A DNA stretch of 64,000 nucleotides from Cyanodermella asteris. Taxonomy: Eukaryota; Ascomycota; Lecanoromycetes; Ostropales; Stictidaceae. The DNA is taken from positions 1,127,662 to 1,191,661 of the forward strand of contig UYJD01000008.1 of NCBI GenBank assembly GCA_900618795.1, given 5' to 3'. Positions 52,566 to 64,000 of this stretch are shown here, piece by piece. The notes beneath the pieces were generated by a model. It was not told the DNA's origin and made no database searches. It worked only from the letters and a program-made list of their open reading frames with translations. A program made the position numbers and the translations under genes. Numbering within the stretch: the stretch's first letter is position 1; the number at the start of each line of letters is the position of its first letter.

Positions 52566-54096
52566 GGTTTGGTGATCAGTGATCAAGTCAGGATACAATT
52601 ATTGCGAATAACACTCGATGAATACTTGTTTTTACTACCGGACAACTTCAGAGGAACTTCACGTATCGCGGCTGATAGCTGGCCGAAGGCCAAAACATAG
52701 CAGCATGGTCCCTCGCTGCACGACTGCTGGGTGGGGTGTCAGCGGATTGGAAAGTATAATTCGAAGGCCTCAAAACAGGCCGCGGAGTCCCTTGCCATGT
52801 TCTGAAACGGGACCCGATAGGGTCTGGGACCATATCCTTGCCTTCTAAGACGGCGCGTCGGGCATATGTGTGAGCAATTTGTGAGATTCTTGGGTGGAGT
52901 CGTCGAGATGCCGAAATGGGTGGCGCATCTCTGGTCGATCGAGGTTGTCACGCCTCCGCTGATGGACATGGCTGCCGGCCCGCTCCACTACCATGCTGGC
53001 TCGATTGATACGAGAACGATATCTGCACTCACGGCGAATTAGGCGAAGTCTTTGCAGAGACACTCAACTGTCTATCAGTGTGCATGTATTGTCAACGCTG
53101 CCCAACGTGCTCGGAACAATACTTTTGTGACTCGTATATTTGCTGCGCGACCAGATATTTGCATGAGTGACCACCAAGACACTTGCCAGGCTAGTGCTTA
53201 ATCAATTGTACAGACAAGTACATGCGCAAATGTCTGGATAGCGCGCCTCGTGTTTGTCAGAAGATGGGCGTTTGACTTCAGCTGTGGCAGGGGCTGAGGC
53301 TTTGTGATCGACACCACTTGCATGAACAGGACTGTCTGATCGTCTTGCCGTTCCGAGCAACTACACTTCTCATCACGCATCTCAAGCTAACCACACTCTT
53401 GCCAAAATGCTGGTTTGCGGCTGAACAACATGCAGTCAGCAATTTCGAGTTAGTATTCTCTGATCTCTGCTCACTTCGCTCAAGGTTCTTCGATGTGTGG
53501 AGCTCAAATCTCGCAATGGCCTTCAGCCTCGTGAGTCGCGTCGATATTCCCTGGTGGACACCAAAGTTTAACCTACACCATCTTCCAGATCAAGTAAAAG
53601 AGAGTGCGATCCTGGTCGCTCTGCTGCCCTTTACGCAAGCATCTGAAGCAACGCATCGCTCACACCTCCTTGCCCTGCATACCGGTGCTTTCATTCCACA
53701 CCACCAAGTCCTCTCCGCTGTGCTGCGGAGGGTCTCTGATCAATTCCATAAGTGTAAATCGCAAGGCAACGGCCCCAGAAAGTCACGGCCGTGGTGATGG
53801 GTGGCCGCAGGACTTCATGCTTGGTCCTGTGGACTTGTGCGCGTTGATTGGCATAGGAGATGTCCGCGAGCTGACAAGCAGTGAGGATATCTGTCTGATG
53901 TGTGTAGCATCGTGCGGCTGGAGTCGCTGGGCAGACAACCACCAGGCTCGAGCCATCTGGCTGGCCCCCATCGATCATTCTTGAAGTCCCGGCTGTGTGT
54001 CGGTGCCGTTGCTGCTGTTCTTAATGCATTTCCTCCTGCCGATGCTTCTTTGCAAGCGCACTCACCATCCATGTACAGAGTGAACGTAGTGTCACC
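52566..54096. other. Intergenic region, nothing identified
   Basis: Between the O-methyltransferase and the rhodopsin-domain gene. A 159-codon plus-strand frame (53318-53797) has no motif and no consistent hydrophobic pattern. No RNA gene or repeat seen. Confidence 0.45.
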
Positions 54097-55461
54097 ATGA
54101 GCCGCTTTCAAGCACCAACCGAGAACATTACCGCGACGCTCCTCGCGCCAACATGGATTATGACCGTACTGAGTACGGCCTTTGTGGCTGTACGGATGTT
54201 CTGTCGAATCCGATACTATCACATCTGGTGGGATGACTTCTGGATGCTCGTTACCTTAGTAAGTATCATCGAGCGGAGGCTTTTCGCCCATACAGGTGTT
54301 GATACGTCTTAGGCCTTTAGTTGGGGACAGGTCATCGCCTGGTCTATCTATGCATCCATGGGAGGCACGTCGTATACCGCTATGTCCGAAGAACAGACTG
54401 CCCGTCTTCAGTTGGTCGGCAGGATCTCAAAATCGTTTTGTATCGCCTGTCTCGCTATTGGGAAAGTTGTCATCGCATCCTTCATCCTCCGCCTTCAAGC
54501 GCCGTCCAGGATACGCACCATTATTCTTTGGATCCTCTCATTGATTGGCGTCATTTGGAATCTTGGGCAAATCATCCTCATCTTCACCCAGTGCCAACCG
54601 TCGTACAAGCTGTGGCACCCAAGTACAGAAGGTACATGCCTTCCTCCCACAGCAGTAGCGTATAACGCCATCGCATCGTGTTGTAAGTATCTCGAACTTC
54701 ATATCTTCATCAGAGGCTCACTGACGGCTCCAGCTTACCTGGCCTTCCTTGATCTCGCCCTTGTGGCTATTCCCGTGCACATGATTTGGAAGCTGCAAAT
54801 GCCTCTCAGGAGAAAGATCACTATTGGGTTGCTCCTGAGCACTGGTGTCTTGTAAGTGCCTGATGATTTCGACGCGACATGACTGAAAGCTGACGCAAGC
54901 CACAGCGCTTTTGCACTCGCGGTCGTCAAGATCACCTATCTGCCGATTGAGCTTCAACGCGGCGCAGATTTGATTCACCTGGATGTACTGTCATTTATTT
55001 GGAACTCGGCCGAATCAAATGTGGTCATTATCGCCGGATGCGTGCCAACGATCGTTCCAATATACGACCTCATGCGAGGACGGGCGGTCAGAAACGAATA
55101 TACCCAGCGCACCGATGACTTGGCAAGACCCTCACTCCAGAAGGTCCGTACAAACGGCACGAGGTGTTGGTACCGGCTATACGGTATCCCGACATTGAGA
55201 TCGGAGAACAAAATTGAAGGAGATGCTACCTTGAACGGCTATGAGGGCGTTGTGGGGTTCTCGAAAGGACACAAGGAGGATAGCAGTTGGGACAAGTGCC
55301 AGCCTGCCGATGCTGGGCACCGTGAGATGACTATTGAAGGGTCGGCTGAGAGCTCGGGCACCTCGTCAGACGGCATCCATGTAACTCAGTCTGTTGAGGT
55401 AGTCTCTACACACAGGGAAGGAAGTGAAAGGAGGACGACTGCCTACCCACAATGTTTATGA
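54097..55461 (+). CDS. Fungal rhodopsin-domain integral membrane protein (PTH11-like)
   Basis: Seven-helix plasma membrane protein of the large fungal family related to Pth11, some members of which act as G-protein-coupled surface sensors. Four exons: 54097-54258, 54313-54682, 54734-54851 and 54906-55461, introns of 54, 51 and 54 nt; 401 residues. The N-terminal helix and loop carry the family's F-C-R-I ... W-W-D-D-F-W-M signature. Further helices include SFCIACLAIGKVVIASFILR, TIILWILSLIGVIWNLGQII, SYLAFLDLALVAIPVHMIW and LSTGVFAFALAVVKITYLP (the last two cross splice junctions). The last 120 residues are a hydrophilic, Ser/Glu/Gly-rich cytosolic tail, the likely signalling part. There is no N-terminal CFEM domain. 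The ligand and any link to the neighbouring methyltransferase are unknown. Confidence 0.88.
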
Positions 55462-56338
55462 ACTGCCAAATTATGATCTGACTCGAAGACTTGCCATACC
55501 TCTTACTCGCCCCTCGTGGTCACAGCGTCCACGATTGAGGGTTCGCAAGCGTTCTTTTTAACAAAGCTTTATTTGAGCCCCGGTAGGACGCGCGTGGTAG
55601 TAGCGCGATTGCTTCGTAATCGTGTCTCGAGCGATAAGTTCGCACAGTCTTGGACTCGGTACCCCGAGGTTTTGGCTCGTATTGTGCGATAGAAATGGCG
55701 CTGAACTGATTGCAACATGCGAGTGCGGTTGTCAACAGCAAGCTGTGAGGCACAACCGACAGAAGCTTTGACCGAAGGAGTGGGCTGGAGCGCACCATTG
55801 TGACGGCAGGGATCCTGCCATGTCCACAGATTGATCTTGCCCACACGTACAGTGCACAAAGGCAAGCTCCAACAGATTGTTGTCCAAGCCTTGGATCCAG
55901 CCTGTCTGAGGGTATGACCTCAAAAGCTGACTTCAGAAGCCTACCTTACGAAGCCTGCCCCTGACAGCCACGAAGGAGTGCATACCTGGATGCTCGAACC
56001 TGAGGCCGGCAAGATTGATCTGAGGGTAAGCATATGCACAGTGGACGCGTGCAGACGAGCGAGCGAAGCTGCCAGTGGTGCAGTGCAGTGCAGTGATGCG
56101 TCGGCAGACAACTCGAATGCGATGCGATGCGATGCGATGACGTCGATGGACATGAACGATTCGGGATGTGAAACTGGACTTTGCCATCCCGCCTGCAGCT
56201 AGACTACCTTGGCCTGCCTTGTGCTCTCGTCCTGTATACCATAGCCTCTATCCTTTCTCCTCCCTTGATTGCATCTCTCATCCTCACATCCCGGGCTGCA
56301 TCAACTAGCAAGCTCGACTGGAAGAGTTGCAGCCCACC
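55462..56338. other. Intergenic region with small satellites
   Basis: No gene recognised between the rhodopsin-domain gene and the Mug190-like gene. It contains short pentanucleotide repeats (about 56073 and 56116) and a C/T-rich leader at 56180-56338. Confidence 0.5.
56116..56139. repeat. (ATGCG)n microsatellite
   Basis: Nearly five tandem copies of ATGCG. A second short run of CAGTG (three copies) starts at about 56079. Both lie upstream of the Mug190-like gene. Confidence 0.85.
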
Positions 56339-59300
56339 ATGTCCGACCAGGACGTCCAGTACGCAGCCCCCAAGGGCCACTATAGTGGCCAGAACAAGAT
56401 CCCCACCGTCGAGAAGTTCATCCAATCTCTCGACAAGGACAAGAAGAGCCGGGATGCCCAGATCGATGCCCAGGTGTCTCAACGGCAGAATGCATCTGCT
56501 AGTGGTGACGCCGTTCCGCATACTCCGTCCAAGCCCATAAAGGGCGAGAAGAAGGTCACGGATCCTGTCACTGGTACGGAGGTCGAGGTTAGTATGATTT
56601 GAACGAAGGGATTCAGCCCATGCTGACAGTGCTAGATCGCCAACGTTGGCAAAGAATATGTCGCCAATGCCAGAGATCCCAAGCTCTCCGTACCCAATGC
56701 CAACCTCGGTCGCCCGACTCCTGTCAAGACCGATGCTAGCCAGACAAACCCCGAATATAAAGAAAAGCAAGACATCACAGCACCTCCAGACCCGGTCGAG
56801 CCCGGGAGTACGTCCGATGTTCCTATCCAAGGCGAGAAGACAAACATCCTATTCCACCCTACGCCCTCGATAAGTTACGAGCCGATGTTTGCAAGGCTGG
56901 AAACACAAGCAACTGGTATATTCATTGGCGCTGTTGTAGCGATTGTTGTCATCGGGAAGATGTTTGGCGGCTCGCTCAAAGGTCTGATACCGCTTGGCAT
57001 GTGCGTTGGCAGCGCGTTCTTCCTGTGGGGCAAGGAGTTGATTCGCAGTGGTCGTGAAATCGAATGGAGAAGCGAACAAGAGCGAGGAGAAACAGCAGTC
57101 GCCAATCTGCTTCCCGAGTCTGTCGAATGGATGAACAGATTCTTGGCCATTGTCTGGGGCTTGATAAACCCTGACATGTTCGCAGCCGTTGCAGACACCC
57201 TCGAGGATGTCATGCAAGCCTCCGTGCCCGGTGTCATTGAGAATGTTCGCGTGGCTGAGATTGACCAGGGAAACAACCCCTTCAGGATCTTGAGCATGCG
57301 TGCTCTACCAGACTCGCACGTTAAGGATTTGAAGAAGTCTATTCACGAGGAAAACAAGAAGACCAAGGACCCTCAAGAAGCTGCTGCTGACGAGGAAGGT
57401 GGCGACTACTACAATCTCGAGGTCTCCTTTGCTTACCACTCGAGACCCAGTGACAAAAAAGCGAGTACTTCAGACAGAGCGAGAAACATGCACATGGAGC
57501 TCGTCTTCTACCTTGGTGTCAAGGGTCTTTTTGGCGTCCCACTACCAATCTTTGTTGAGCTTCAAGAGCTCGTCGGAACCGTTCGTTTGCGCCTCCAGAT
57601 GACTCCCGAGCCTCCGTTCGCCAAGAATTTGACTTTCACGCTCATGGGTGTCCCCAAGGTCTCCGCTGGTTGCGTGCCTATGATCAAGAAGGGGCCCAAC
57701 TTGCTGAATCTGCCTCTCATCACCAACTTTGTCAACTACGCAATTGGTGCCGCCGCTAGTATGTATGTGGCACCTAAATCTATGCAGCTTGATCTCAAGA
57801 GCATTCTTCAAGGCGATGACGTACAGAAGGATACTGAGGCATTGGGGGTGTTGTGGATCCGTATCCACCGCGCCGTGGGCCTGAGCAAGCAAGACCGCCG
57901 TGGCTCGAAAGGTGGCGGATCCGATCCCTACATTACACTGTCATTCTCAAAGTACCAGAAGCCAATGTACTGCACCCGTGTCATTACTGATGACCTCAAC
58001 CCCATCTGGGAAGAGACTGCTGCTTTGCTCGTGACGCCGTCCATCATCAAAGCAGACGAACAGCTCAGCGTCGAGCTCTGGGACAGTGATAGACACACTG
58101 CAGACGATATTGTTGGCAAGGTCGAACTGAGCATGCAGAAGTTGATTCAACATCCGGGAAAGATGTTCCCGCAAGTCAGCAAGCTCTCTGGACTGGACGC
58201 TGAAAGTGAGATGCCTGGCGAGTTGCACTGGGAGGTGGGCTATTTTGGCAAGCCCAAGTTCCGACCGGGCCTGCGCACAGACGGCAAGGACCGAAACTTG
58301 CCCAAGGAACTTCGAGACAAAGAGGAATTTCAAGACGACAAGGGTGTCATCGACACTGAACATGCTGATGCCGTTTCCCACACTCCTCCTGATCCATTGT
58401 GGCCTTCCGGATTGTGCTCGATCATTGTCCACCAGATTGTCAACCTTGAATTGGAAAACATCACAGGAACGGAGGGCAGCCGCAAGGGGCGTGAATATGA
58501 GCCTGCGAAACCAGCAGGTGAAAACACCGAAGAGGAGGGCAAAAAGCTTCCTACCAGTTATTGTACAATCCTATGCAACGACGAGCTGGTAAGTCTTGCA
58601 GTCTTTTGTTCGTCGGCCCAACGAAACTAATCAAGACAGGTTTACCGCACCCGCAGCAAGGCGGTCAGCAGCAAGCCAATCTTCAATGCCGGCACAGAAC
58701 GATTTGTACGTGACTGGCGCACTGCGATCTTTACCGTCACTGTCCGTGATCAACGCAACCGCCAGCACGACCCTATCATCGGCGTCGTACCCCTCCGTCT
58801 CACCGATCTTCTTACAACCAGTTCTCAAGTGACGAGATGGTACCCACTCGATGGCGGTATTGGCTTTGGTCGTATCCGTCTATCCCTCCTTTGGCGTAGT
58901 GTTGAGACTCGCTTGCCCCCGAACATGCTTGGCTGGAATGTTGGTACATTTGAGTTCATGTCCGACCGCATCCTAGCTACCGGGTACGGTACCGTTGCGT
59001 CAATCAAGCTCAGGACAGGTGGATCGACGGGAAAGATCTCCAAGCGCGCCTGCCGAAAGCTGGAAGCAGGTGATGGATACCATTGGGATCTCGAAAAGAA
59101 AGATGGCAAATACTCGACCCGTCTTCCTGTCAAACATCGCTACCGATCGCCTGTTGTCTTCGAGTTCCACGATGCTGGCAAGCGTGGCGCCCGAGCCTAC
59201 GCCATCATTTGGCTACACCATCTGATCGACAACGAGCCTACAGAGATGAACATTCCGATCTGGACAACCAAGAATGGGGCACGCCTGACACAAAGCTACG

Positions 59301-60061
59301 TCACCGAGGAAAACCTCAAAGCAAAGGAGGTTCCCGGACTTGAGGATCTTCAAGAGGTCGGTCGTTTGCAGTTCCGTGCGCAGTTCAAGGCTGGTACAGA
59401 CGAGAGTCACGAACACTTTGTTGTCGACAATGCTTCACGGGAGACTTTTGAGACGTGGGAGGCGTGCAAGGCTGAGGGAGTGCGTCAGCATTCTGTTGAG
59501 GCCGAGGTTCCCGAGCGCATCGCTGAATTGCATGAAAAATCTCTGACCGAGGGACATGATATTCTCAAGAATGCTGACCCGAAGGAGCGCAAGAAGTGGC
59601 TAGGAAAGGATGGCACTGACTGGTCTGGAGCCTTTGGTCACGACCCTAAGGCGTATATGGACTCAAAAGGTCGCAAGGCCGCCGAGCCTGGAAAGGATGC
59701 CCCTCCCCACGACCCACACTTGCCGTCTGACGATGATGACAATATTGACGACTACGATGATGATAGTGATGACAGCAGTGACATTGATCTTGGTGTTGCT
59801 GATGCAAACCACGGAGAAGTGACTGGAAAACGCGGAACTCAAAGTATGGATACTGGCAGAGAAAGCACAGTAAGCTCCAAGAACAGCCAGGCAGAGAACA
59901 AACGGACCGAGGCTCGCACACACCGGGGCTTGATGCAATGGAAGCCTGTTCGAAACGCCGCATTTGCAGCGGACAATGCCAAATTCGCGGCAAGAAGGGT
60001 AAAGGGCAAGATTACTGGAAGCTTGAGCGGGCGCGAACCTGATGTTGAAACCGAGGCATGA
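56339..60061 (+). CDS. Mug190-like SMP/C2-domain membrane-contact protein (extended-synaptotagmin/tricalbin relative)
   Basis: Predicted ER-anchored lipid-transfer tether, by family analogy with tricalbins. Three exons: 56339-56587, 56636-58588 and 58640-60061, introns 48 and 51 nt, both phase 0; 1207 residues. Residues 1-165 are hydrophilic. A helical hairpin follows (GIFIGAVVAIVVIGKMFGG about 178-196, and IPLGMCVGSAFFLWGKEL about 201-218). An SMP lipid-binding module spans about 240-480 (VEWMNRFLAIVWGLINPDMF, LVFYLGVKGLFGVPLPIFVE). A first C2 domain at about 487-600 has SDPYITLSFS and DLNPIWEE; a second at about 675-830 has LCSIIVHQIVNLELENI and crosses the last splice. The tail holds an acidic run (DDDDNIDDYDDDSDDSSDID) and a basic end. 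The layout matches fission yeast Mug190 and its filamentous-fungal relatives. Confidence 0.9.
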
Positions 60062-61167
60062 TGAAATGAGTTGAGGAGCACTAAAAATTCGAGGAGTCGG
60101 CTATGATCGTCCTTGTTGTTAGCGGCGGGCTTCTTTTCACGATCCTGGGAAGCCCAAACGTTTCGGACGAGATACCACAGTATAGGCATACGAATGCATG
60201 ATACTCTACGAAGACTTTTTGTGATCCCTTGCGCATGGCATACCAACGGTACTTAACGGCGTGGCGTATGGAACCAAGAACAGGGTACCGCTGCCCGGTC
60301 AAGCCACGCCAAAAGTAGCTCTTGAACAAGTGAGCAAGGACTGAAGCTGTCAACCGAATCGAACACGTGCCCGATTGTGGCTTCATGGCTCCATTCCCTA
60401 AATATACTTGCTTATGAGTCGAGCGCTGTATGAGAGCGTAGCTTACATAAGCGACCTCCACCAGAACTGACTGAAACGACAAGCAGGCTCACGAGCAAAA
60501 GTTTTCCCCAGCATCGACCTTGCCTATGAAGCTTCGTATAAACGAACCAAACGAATCCTCACGCCACCCTCTAGCATCAAAGGTCCTAGCCAGAGTAGCG
60601 TCGAGAGCGAGCAGCAGCGTCAATCGTCCAATGCAACCTCACGAGCTGCACGCGCCAGGGCCGGCCGATGGCGTGCTCGATGAAACCGCAAAGCTTCAGC
60701 TCTCAAAAGCTCTGCCCGCCCATGGCACACACCCACGGTGAGGGAAAAAAAGAGAAAGCTATTACGAGTATGTAGTAGTAGTGCGACGGGACAAAAAACT
60801 TTACTACCGATAGAATCATTTTGTTCTTTGTTCTGTTGCTTCTATAACCCTTCCATCTCCCCTTCTCTCGCACGTTTTCTGACACCTCGATCCACCCCCG
60901 TCTCCCCCCCCACCCACAACCCACAACNNNNNNNNNNNNNNNNNNNNNNNNNACCCACAACCCCCCTACCCCCTCACGCCCTGGATGATCGTTTGAACCT
61001 ACCTACCGATCGCATCGCGTGCCCCCCGTATCTTTGATCTCGACTGGTGGGGACACGTACGGCCACATCCACGATCCCAAAGTCTATCCATCTCAACCCA
61101 GAGTCTCCGAGCCTTGGCACAAATACACAGCATCGAAAGCCACTCTAGTCACGATTCCTCTGTGGCC
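60062..61167. other. Intergenic region with assembly gap before the permease gene
   Basis: No gene recognised. 60840-61080 is C-rich leader-like DNA broken by the N gap. The frame of the permease is open upstream to at least 61114 but without an ATG. Confidence 0.5.
60928..60952. other. Assembly gap (25 N)
   Basis: Twenty-five undetermined bases flanked on both sides by ACCCACAAC units, so the gap lies inside a short C/A-rich tandem repeat. The number of N is probably a placeholder rather than a measured length. Confidence 0.98.
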
Positions 61168-62832
61168 ATGAAGGACCCAGCAGGCGCTCCCATCGAGGAA
61201 AAGGCCATTTCCGGCCCGGACCTCGAATCCAGCTCGTCCAACGAGGCAACCCAGCACCGCCACCGCCATGAGGGCACCGACGTCGCCCTGGCCCGCCGGC
61301 TGTCCGCCCGCCAGGTACAGATGATAGCCATCGCCGGCACGATCGGGTCGGGTCTCTTTCTCGGAACGGGCAAGTCGCTCGCGCACGGCGGGCCGGCGTC
61401 GCTGCTCATCGCCTACGCCATCGTCGGCGCCATCGTGTACCTGACCATGCTGTCGCTCGGCGAGATGGCGGCGTACATGCCCATTGCCGGGTCGTTCGGC
61501 GTGTACGCTTCGCGGTTCGTCAACGAGCCTTTCGGGTTCGCGATACAGTGGAATTATTGGGCCAACGATGCCATTTCGACGGCTACGGATTTGGTTGCGG
61601 CGCAGATTTTGATCAAGTACTGGAGCGATACGTTTCCCGGTTACGCGGTCAGTATCATCTTTCTGGCCTTTTTGGTGGCCGTGAACCTGATTAGCGTGCG
61701 TGGCTATGGTGAGTTGGAGTATATACTCTCGCTCCTAAAGGTTGCCACCATCATCGTCTTCATTATTCTGGGCATCTGCGTCAACGCTGGCGCGAATACG
61801 GCACACGAGTACATTGGTGCCAGGTACTGGTATATTCCAAGTGCACCGTTCGTCGGAGGCATAGGTGGATTCGCCTCCGTATTCGTGACGGCGTCGTTCG
61901 CCTACGGTGGTACCGAAAGTATCGGCATCACGGCTGGCGAGACGGCAAACCCGGCGAAGACGATTCCAAAGACGGTGCGAAATGTCTTCTTTCGTATCCT
62001 GCTCTTTTACATCCTTTCTCTGCTGATCATCGGCCTCAACGTCCCATATAACTACTCCGACCCGGTCACGGGCGCTAGCTTGAAGACCGGCAACAGCTTC
62101 ACTTCCCCCTTCACAATCGTTTTCAGCATGGCAGGATCCAACATCGCAGGCTCCTTCATCAACGCAGTCATCCTCACCAGCGTTCTTTCCGCAGGGAACC
62201 ACGCACTCTTCGCCGGTACACGTCTGCTCTACTCTCTCGCCACCGTCCACCAGGCTCCGTGGCCGTTCGCGATGGTCGCCAAATGGAGCCGTGTACCTTG
62301 GCTGGCCCTCCTCGTGACCGCCAGTATCTCTGGCCTCTGCTTTGGATCTTCGCACATCGGCGCCGGTGAGCTCTGGTCCTGGCTGCAGAACCTCGTCGGC
62401 GTGAGCAACCAGCTGGCTTGGGTCTCCATCGGCGTTGCGTCGATTCGTTTCCGCTGGGCGATGAAGAAGCAAGGAAAGCTGAACAGGCTGCCGTATCGAA
62501 ATTGGACGCAGCCGTGGGGTCCTTGGGTCGTGGTCTTGGGAAGCAGTTTCATCATTCTGGTGCAGGGCTGGACGGCTTTTGCGCCGTGGGACGTCAGCGA
62601 TTTCTTCTCGTACTATGTCGAGCTGTTGATCTTGCCGTTCTTCTACTTTCTGTGGGTCGTGTTGAAGTGGAGATGGTTCAAGCTCGTGGACCTCGACGAC
62701 GTTGACCTGGAGACTGATGCCGTTTGGGAGGGGAGAGGAGAGGATGAGATCGAGACAGAAAGTGCGGTTGGTGACTTCAAGAGAGCGACACCGAAGGACA
62801 AAGCCAAGCGGTTATTCAGTTGGGTATTTTGA
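61168..62832 (+). CDS. Amino-acid permease (YAT family, basic amino-acid type)
   Basis: Proton-coupled amino-acid importer of the plasma membrane. 554 residues from the ATG at 61168, single exon. The hydrophilic N-tail (about 45 residues) is followed by the family start RRLSARQVQMIAIAGTIGSG and LFLGTGKSLAHGGPASLLI. Twelve hydrophobic helices follow, including YLTMLSLGEMAAYMPIAGSF (the substrate-binding E-M-A-A-Y block), ISVRGYGELEYILSLLKV, FAYGGTESIGITAGETANP (G-T-E block) and LSAGNHALFAGTRLLYSLA. These blocks match the Can1/Lyp1/Alp1-like branch, so arginine or lysine is a reasonable guess, but specificity is not settled by sequence. The C-tail ends in aromatic SWVF. The first 500 bases have high GC at third codon positions. 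Confidence 0.93.
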   Translation: MKDPAGAPIEEKAISGPDLESSSSNEATQHRHRHEGTDVALARRLSARQVQMIAIAGTIGSGLFLGTGKSLAHGGPASLLIAYAIVGAIVYLTMLSLGEMAAYMPIAGSFGVYASRFVNEPFGFAIQWNYWANDAISTATDLVAAQILIKYWSDTFPGYAVSIIFLAFLVAVNLISVRGYGELEYILSLLKVATIIVFIILGICVNAGANTAHEYIGARYWYIPSAPFVGGIGGFASVFVTASFAYGGTESIGITAGETANPAKTIPKTVRNVFFRILLFYILSLLIIGLNVPYNYSDPVTGASLKTGNSFTSPFTIVFSMAGSNIAGSFINAVILTSVLSAGNHALFAGTRLLYSLATVHQAPWPFAMVAKWSRVPWLALLVTASISGLCFGSSHIGAGELWSWLQNLVGVSNQLAWVSIGVASIRFRWAMKKQGKLNRLPYRNWTQPWGPWVVVLGSSFIILVQGWTAFAPWDVSDFFSYYVELLILPFFYFLWVVLKWRWFKLVDLDDVDLETDAVWEGRGEDEIETESAVGDFKRATPKDKAKRLFSWVF

Positions 62833-63059
62833 AATGCTTGCATCGTCGATTAACAATACATCAATTCTATTGGGGCCCGGCTGTGCAACTCGACGCTGCG
62901 TCAGGTTTGCCAGCGCGCAGCCAGCAAAGCTAAAATTCCAACTGTACGTGCACGTCGCGAATAATTCGAAATGTTCGACATCGATGCCGATTAAATGTAA
63001 TGATATACGGTCGAGCGAGCCAAATAGCCATCTCTTGACCATCCAATCACCCCGGGACA

Positions 63060-63347
63060 CTCAAGCGCTCAGTTGCGTAGCGTCTTGAAAAAAGGAACTA
63101 GATTTGCTCGACTGCGACTTGGATGAAGCGGTCGCGTCCAACAAAGGACGGCGGATCCGAATCATGAAGCTGGGAACATTTTGCAGAGACAATCTTTTGC
63201 AGGTATCAACGTCACGGAGTATTTGGAGTCGAGCACACGCGCGCTAAGTTCTTCGTCGCCCCATGTGTGGCTCAATATAGCGTAGGCAGGAGCGGCCTCG
63301 GAGACGAAGGTCTCAAGCTTCAGCGTTTCTGTATTGATGAGGCGCAT
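63060..63347 (-). pseudogene. HET-domain (heterokaryon incompatibility) gene remnant
   Basis: The ATG at 63347 opens MRLINTETLKLETFVSE, then YAILSHTWGDEEL, the typical beginning of a fungal HET-domain protein. About 40 residues on, the match leaves this frame. A second minus frame reads YLQKIVSAKCSQL, the usual G-Y-x-K-I-x-x-x-C-x-x-A block, and a third has L-D-A-T-A-S-S-K where W-I-D-T-C-C-I-D-K is expected. No intact domain follows and the rest of the gene is absent. It is a truncated, frameshifted copy. Confidence 0.72.
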
Positions 63348-64000
63348 TGCCTACAATGCGCACCGCGTTAGACTCGGTTGGCCCTTAATGGGACCAGACG
63401 AAGCTCGTCGTCGTCGTCGTTGCAAAGCATCGACTGTTGTGGTGCTGCCTAGCACTCAGACAATATGCAGCAAGATCGGTCACCTGACGGCCACGAACGT
63501 CGTCGTGTCATCCAAGGCGGGTAATCAAAAGTCTTCGCGCAAGTCCTTGAATATCTACTAACGCTACTGCGTTCATATCTATCTCTGGTATAGGCGGTTA
63601 TTGTAGAAGTTGAGGCTCGCGTGCTTCACGAGGTACTCCTAAGGATTGATAAGCAAGTAGTCAATGCAGGATATTGAGAGATTATTCGCCTTGCGCCCAA
63701 CTTGTACAGCAACAGTCCTGGGCTGCAATCGCCATTCGATGACCGCTATCATGTTTTGATCCCCCCTCTTTGTTCACCGCAAGTTTTGTACCTCTGCTTG
63801 AGTCTTCGATTGGAGGACATTTTTGGAAGCGCCTGCTGCACCATGCGCGTCTTACTCGCAAGCGCCGCAACTGATGGACGGCTTGCCGCCTCTTGACCAG
63901 CAGCTGATTGTGAAGCGGCGGACTTGTAACGGAAAACGTTGCTTGCGTGGTGCCTCAATTGAACTGGAATCTGAGTGAAGCTCAGGTACACCACAAGCAG
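63348..64000. other. Right edge, nothing identified
   Basis: No recognisable gene. Short minus-strand frames at 63682-63994 are Ala/Ser/Arg-rich and have no motif. The region upstream of the HET remnant may hold its former promoter. Confidence 0.4.

Noticed and set aside
61735-62472. 245-codon minus-strand frame antisense to the permease
   Set aside because: Shadow frame in GC-rich coding DNA; no motif.

Overview
This is a eukaryotic, fungal window. Its genes are split by very short GT..AG introns (16 placed here, 44-100 nt, many with a CTAAC/CTGAC-type branch site). Intergenic gaps are mostly 0.3-2.5 kb and long pyrimidine-rich tracts precede several start codons. The gene content (dynactin p27, Mlp1-type nuclear basket protein, Mug190-type tether, fungal rhodopsin-domain membrane protein, HET-domain remnant, fungal ADAM protease) fits a filamentous ascomycete (Pezizomycotina). 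A Dothideomycete-like genome is my best guess, but that rank is inference only.

Layout. 0-3.3 kb: the possible tail of a gene cut by the left edge, a decayed adenosine/adenine deaminase gene, and an intact GMC flavin oxidoreductase. 4.6-12.9 kb: three conserved plus-strand genes: phosphatidylinositol synthase, a mitochondrial PP2C phosphatase (Ptc6-like) and the transportin Kap104. 13.7-17.5 kb: a small secreted six-cysteine protein and dynactin subunit 6. 17.8-24.1 kb: a 2109-residue single-exon nuclear basket protein (Mlp1/TPR). 25-34.7 kb: TFIIE-beta, centrin, GPI mannosyltransferase 2, a Mn-type CDF transporter and glucokinase. 36.3-44.4 kb: a mitochondrial AAA ATPase and a membrane-anchored ADAM protease. 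44.4-51.1 kb: no intact gene; this stretch holds broken coding pieces, including a Ste20/GCK kinase fragment, a duplicated segment and short repeats. 51.2-62.8 kb: a four-exon O-methyltransferase, a rhodopsin-domain (PTH11-like) membrane protein, a Mug190-like SMP/C2 membrane-contact protein and an amino-acid permease. 63.1-63.3 kb: the broken start of a HET-domain gene. A 25-base N gap lies at 60928-60952.

Most intact genes are single-copy housekeeping functions (lipid head-group synthesis, GPI anchors, nuclear transport and basket, dynein cargo adaptor, general transcription, spindle pole body, sugar phosphorylation). They do not form an operon-like pathway. The accessory character is confined to both window edges, the secreted protein, and the 44.4-55.5 kb block, where decayed genes lie beside an O-methyltransferase and a surface-receptor-like protein.

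I did not find a convincing undescribed system. The items most worth a second look are the 45.6-50.8 kb gene graveyard with a 1600-bp-offset duplication, the open N-terminal membrane-helix extension in front of glucokinase, and the sharp C-to-G strand-composition switches inside three genes.
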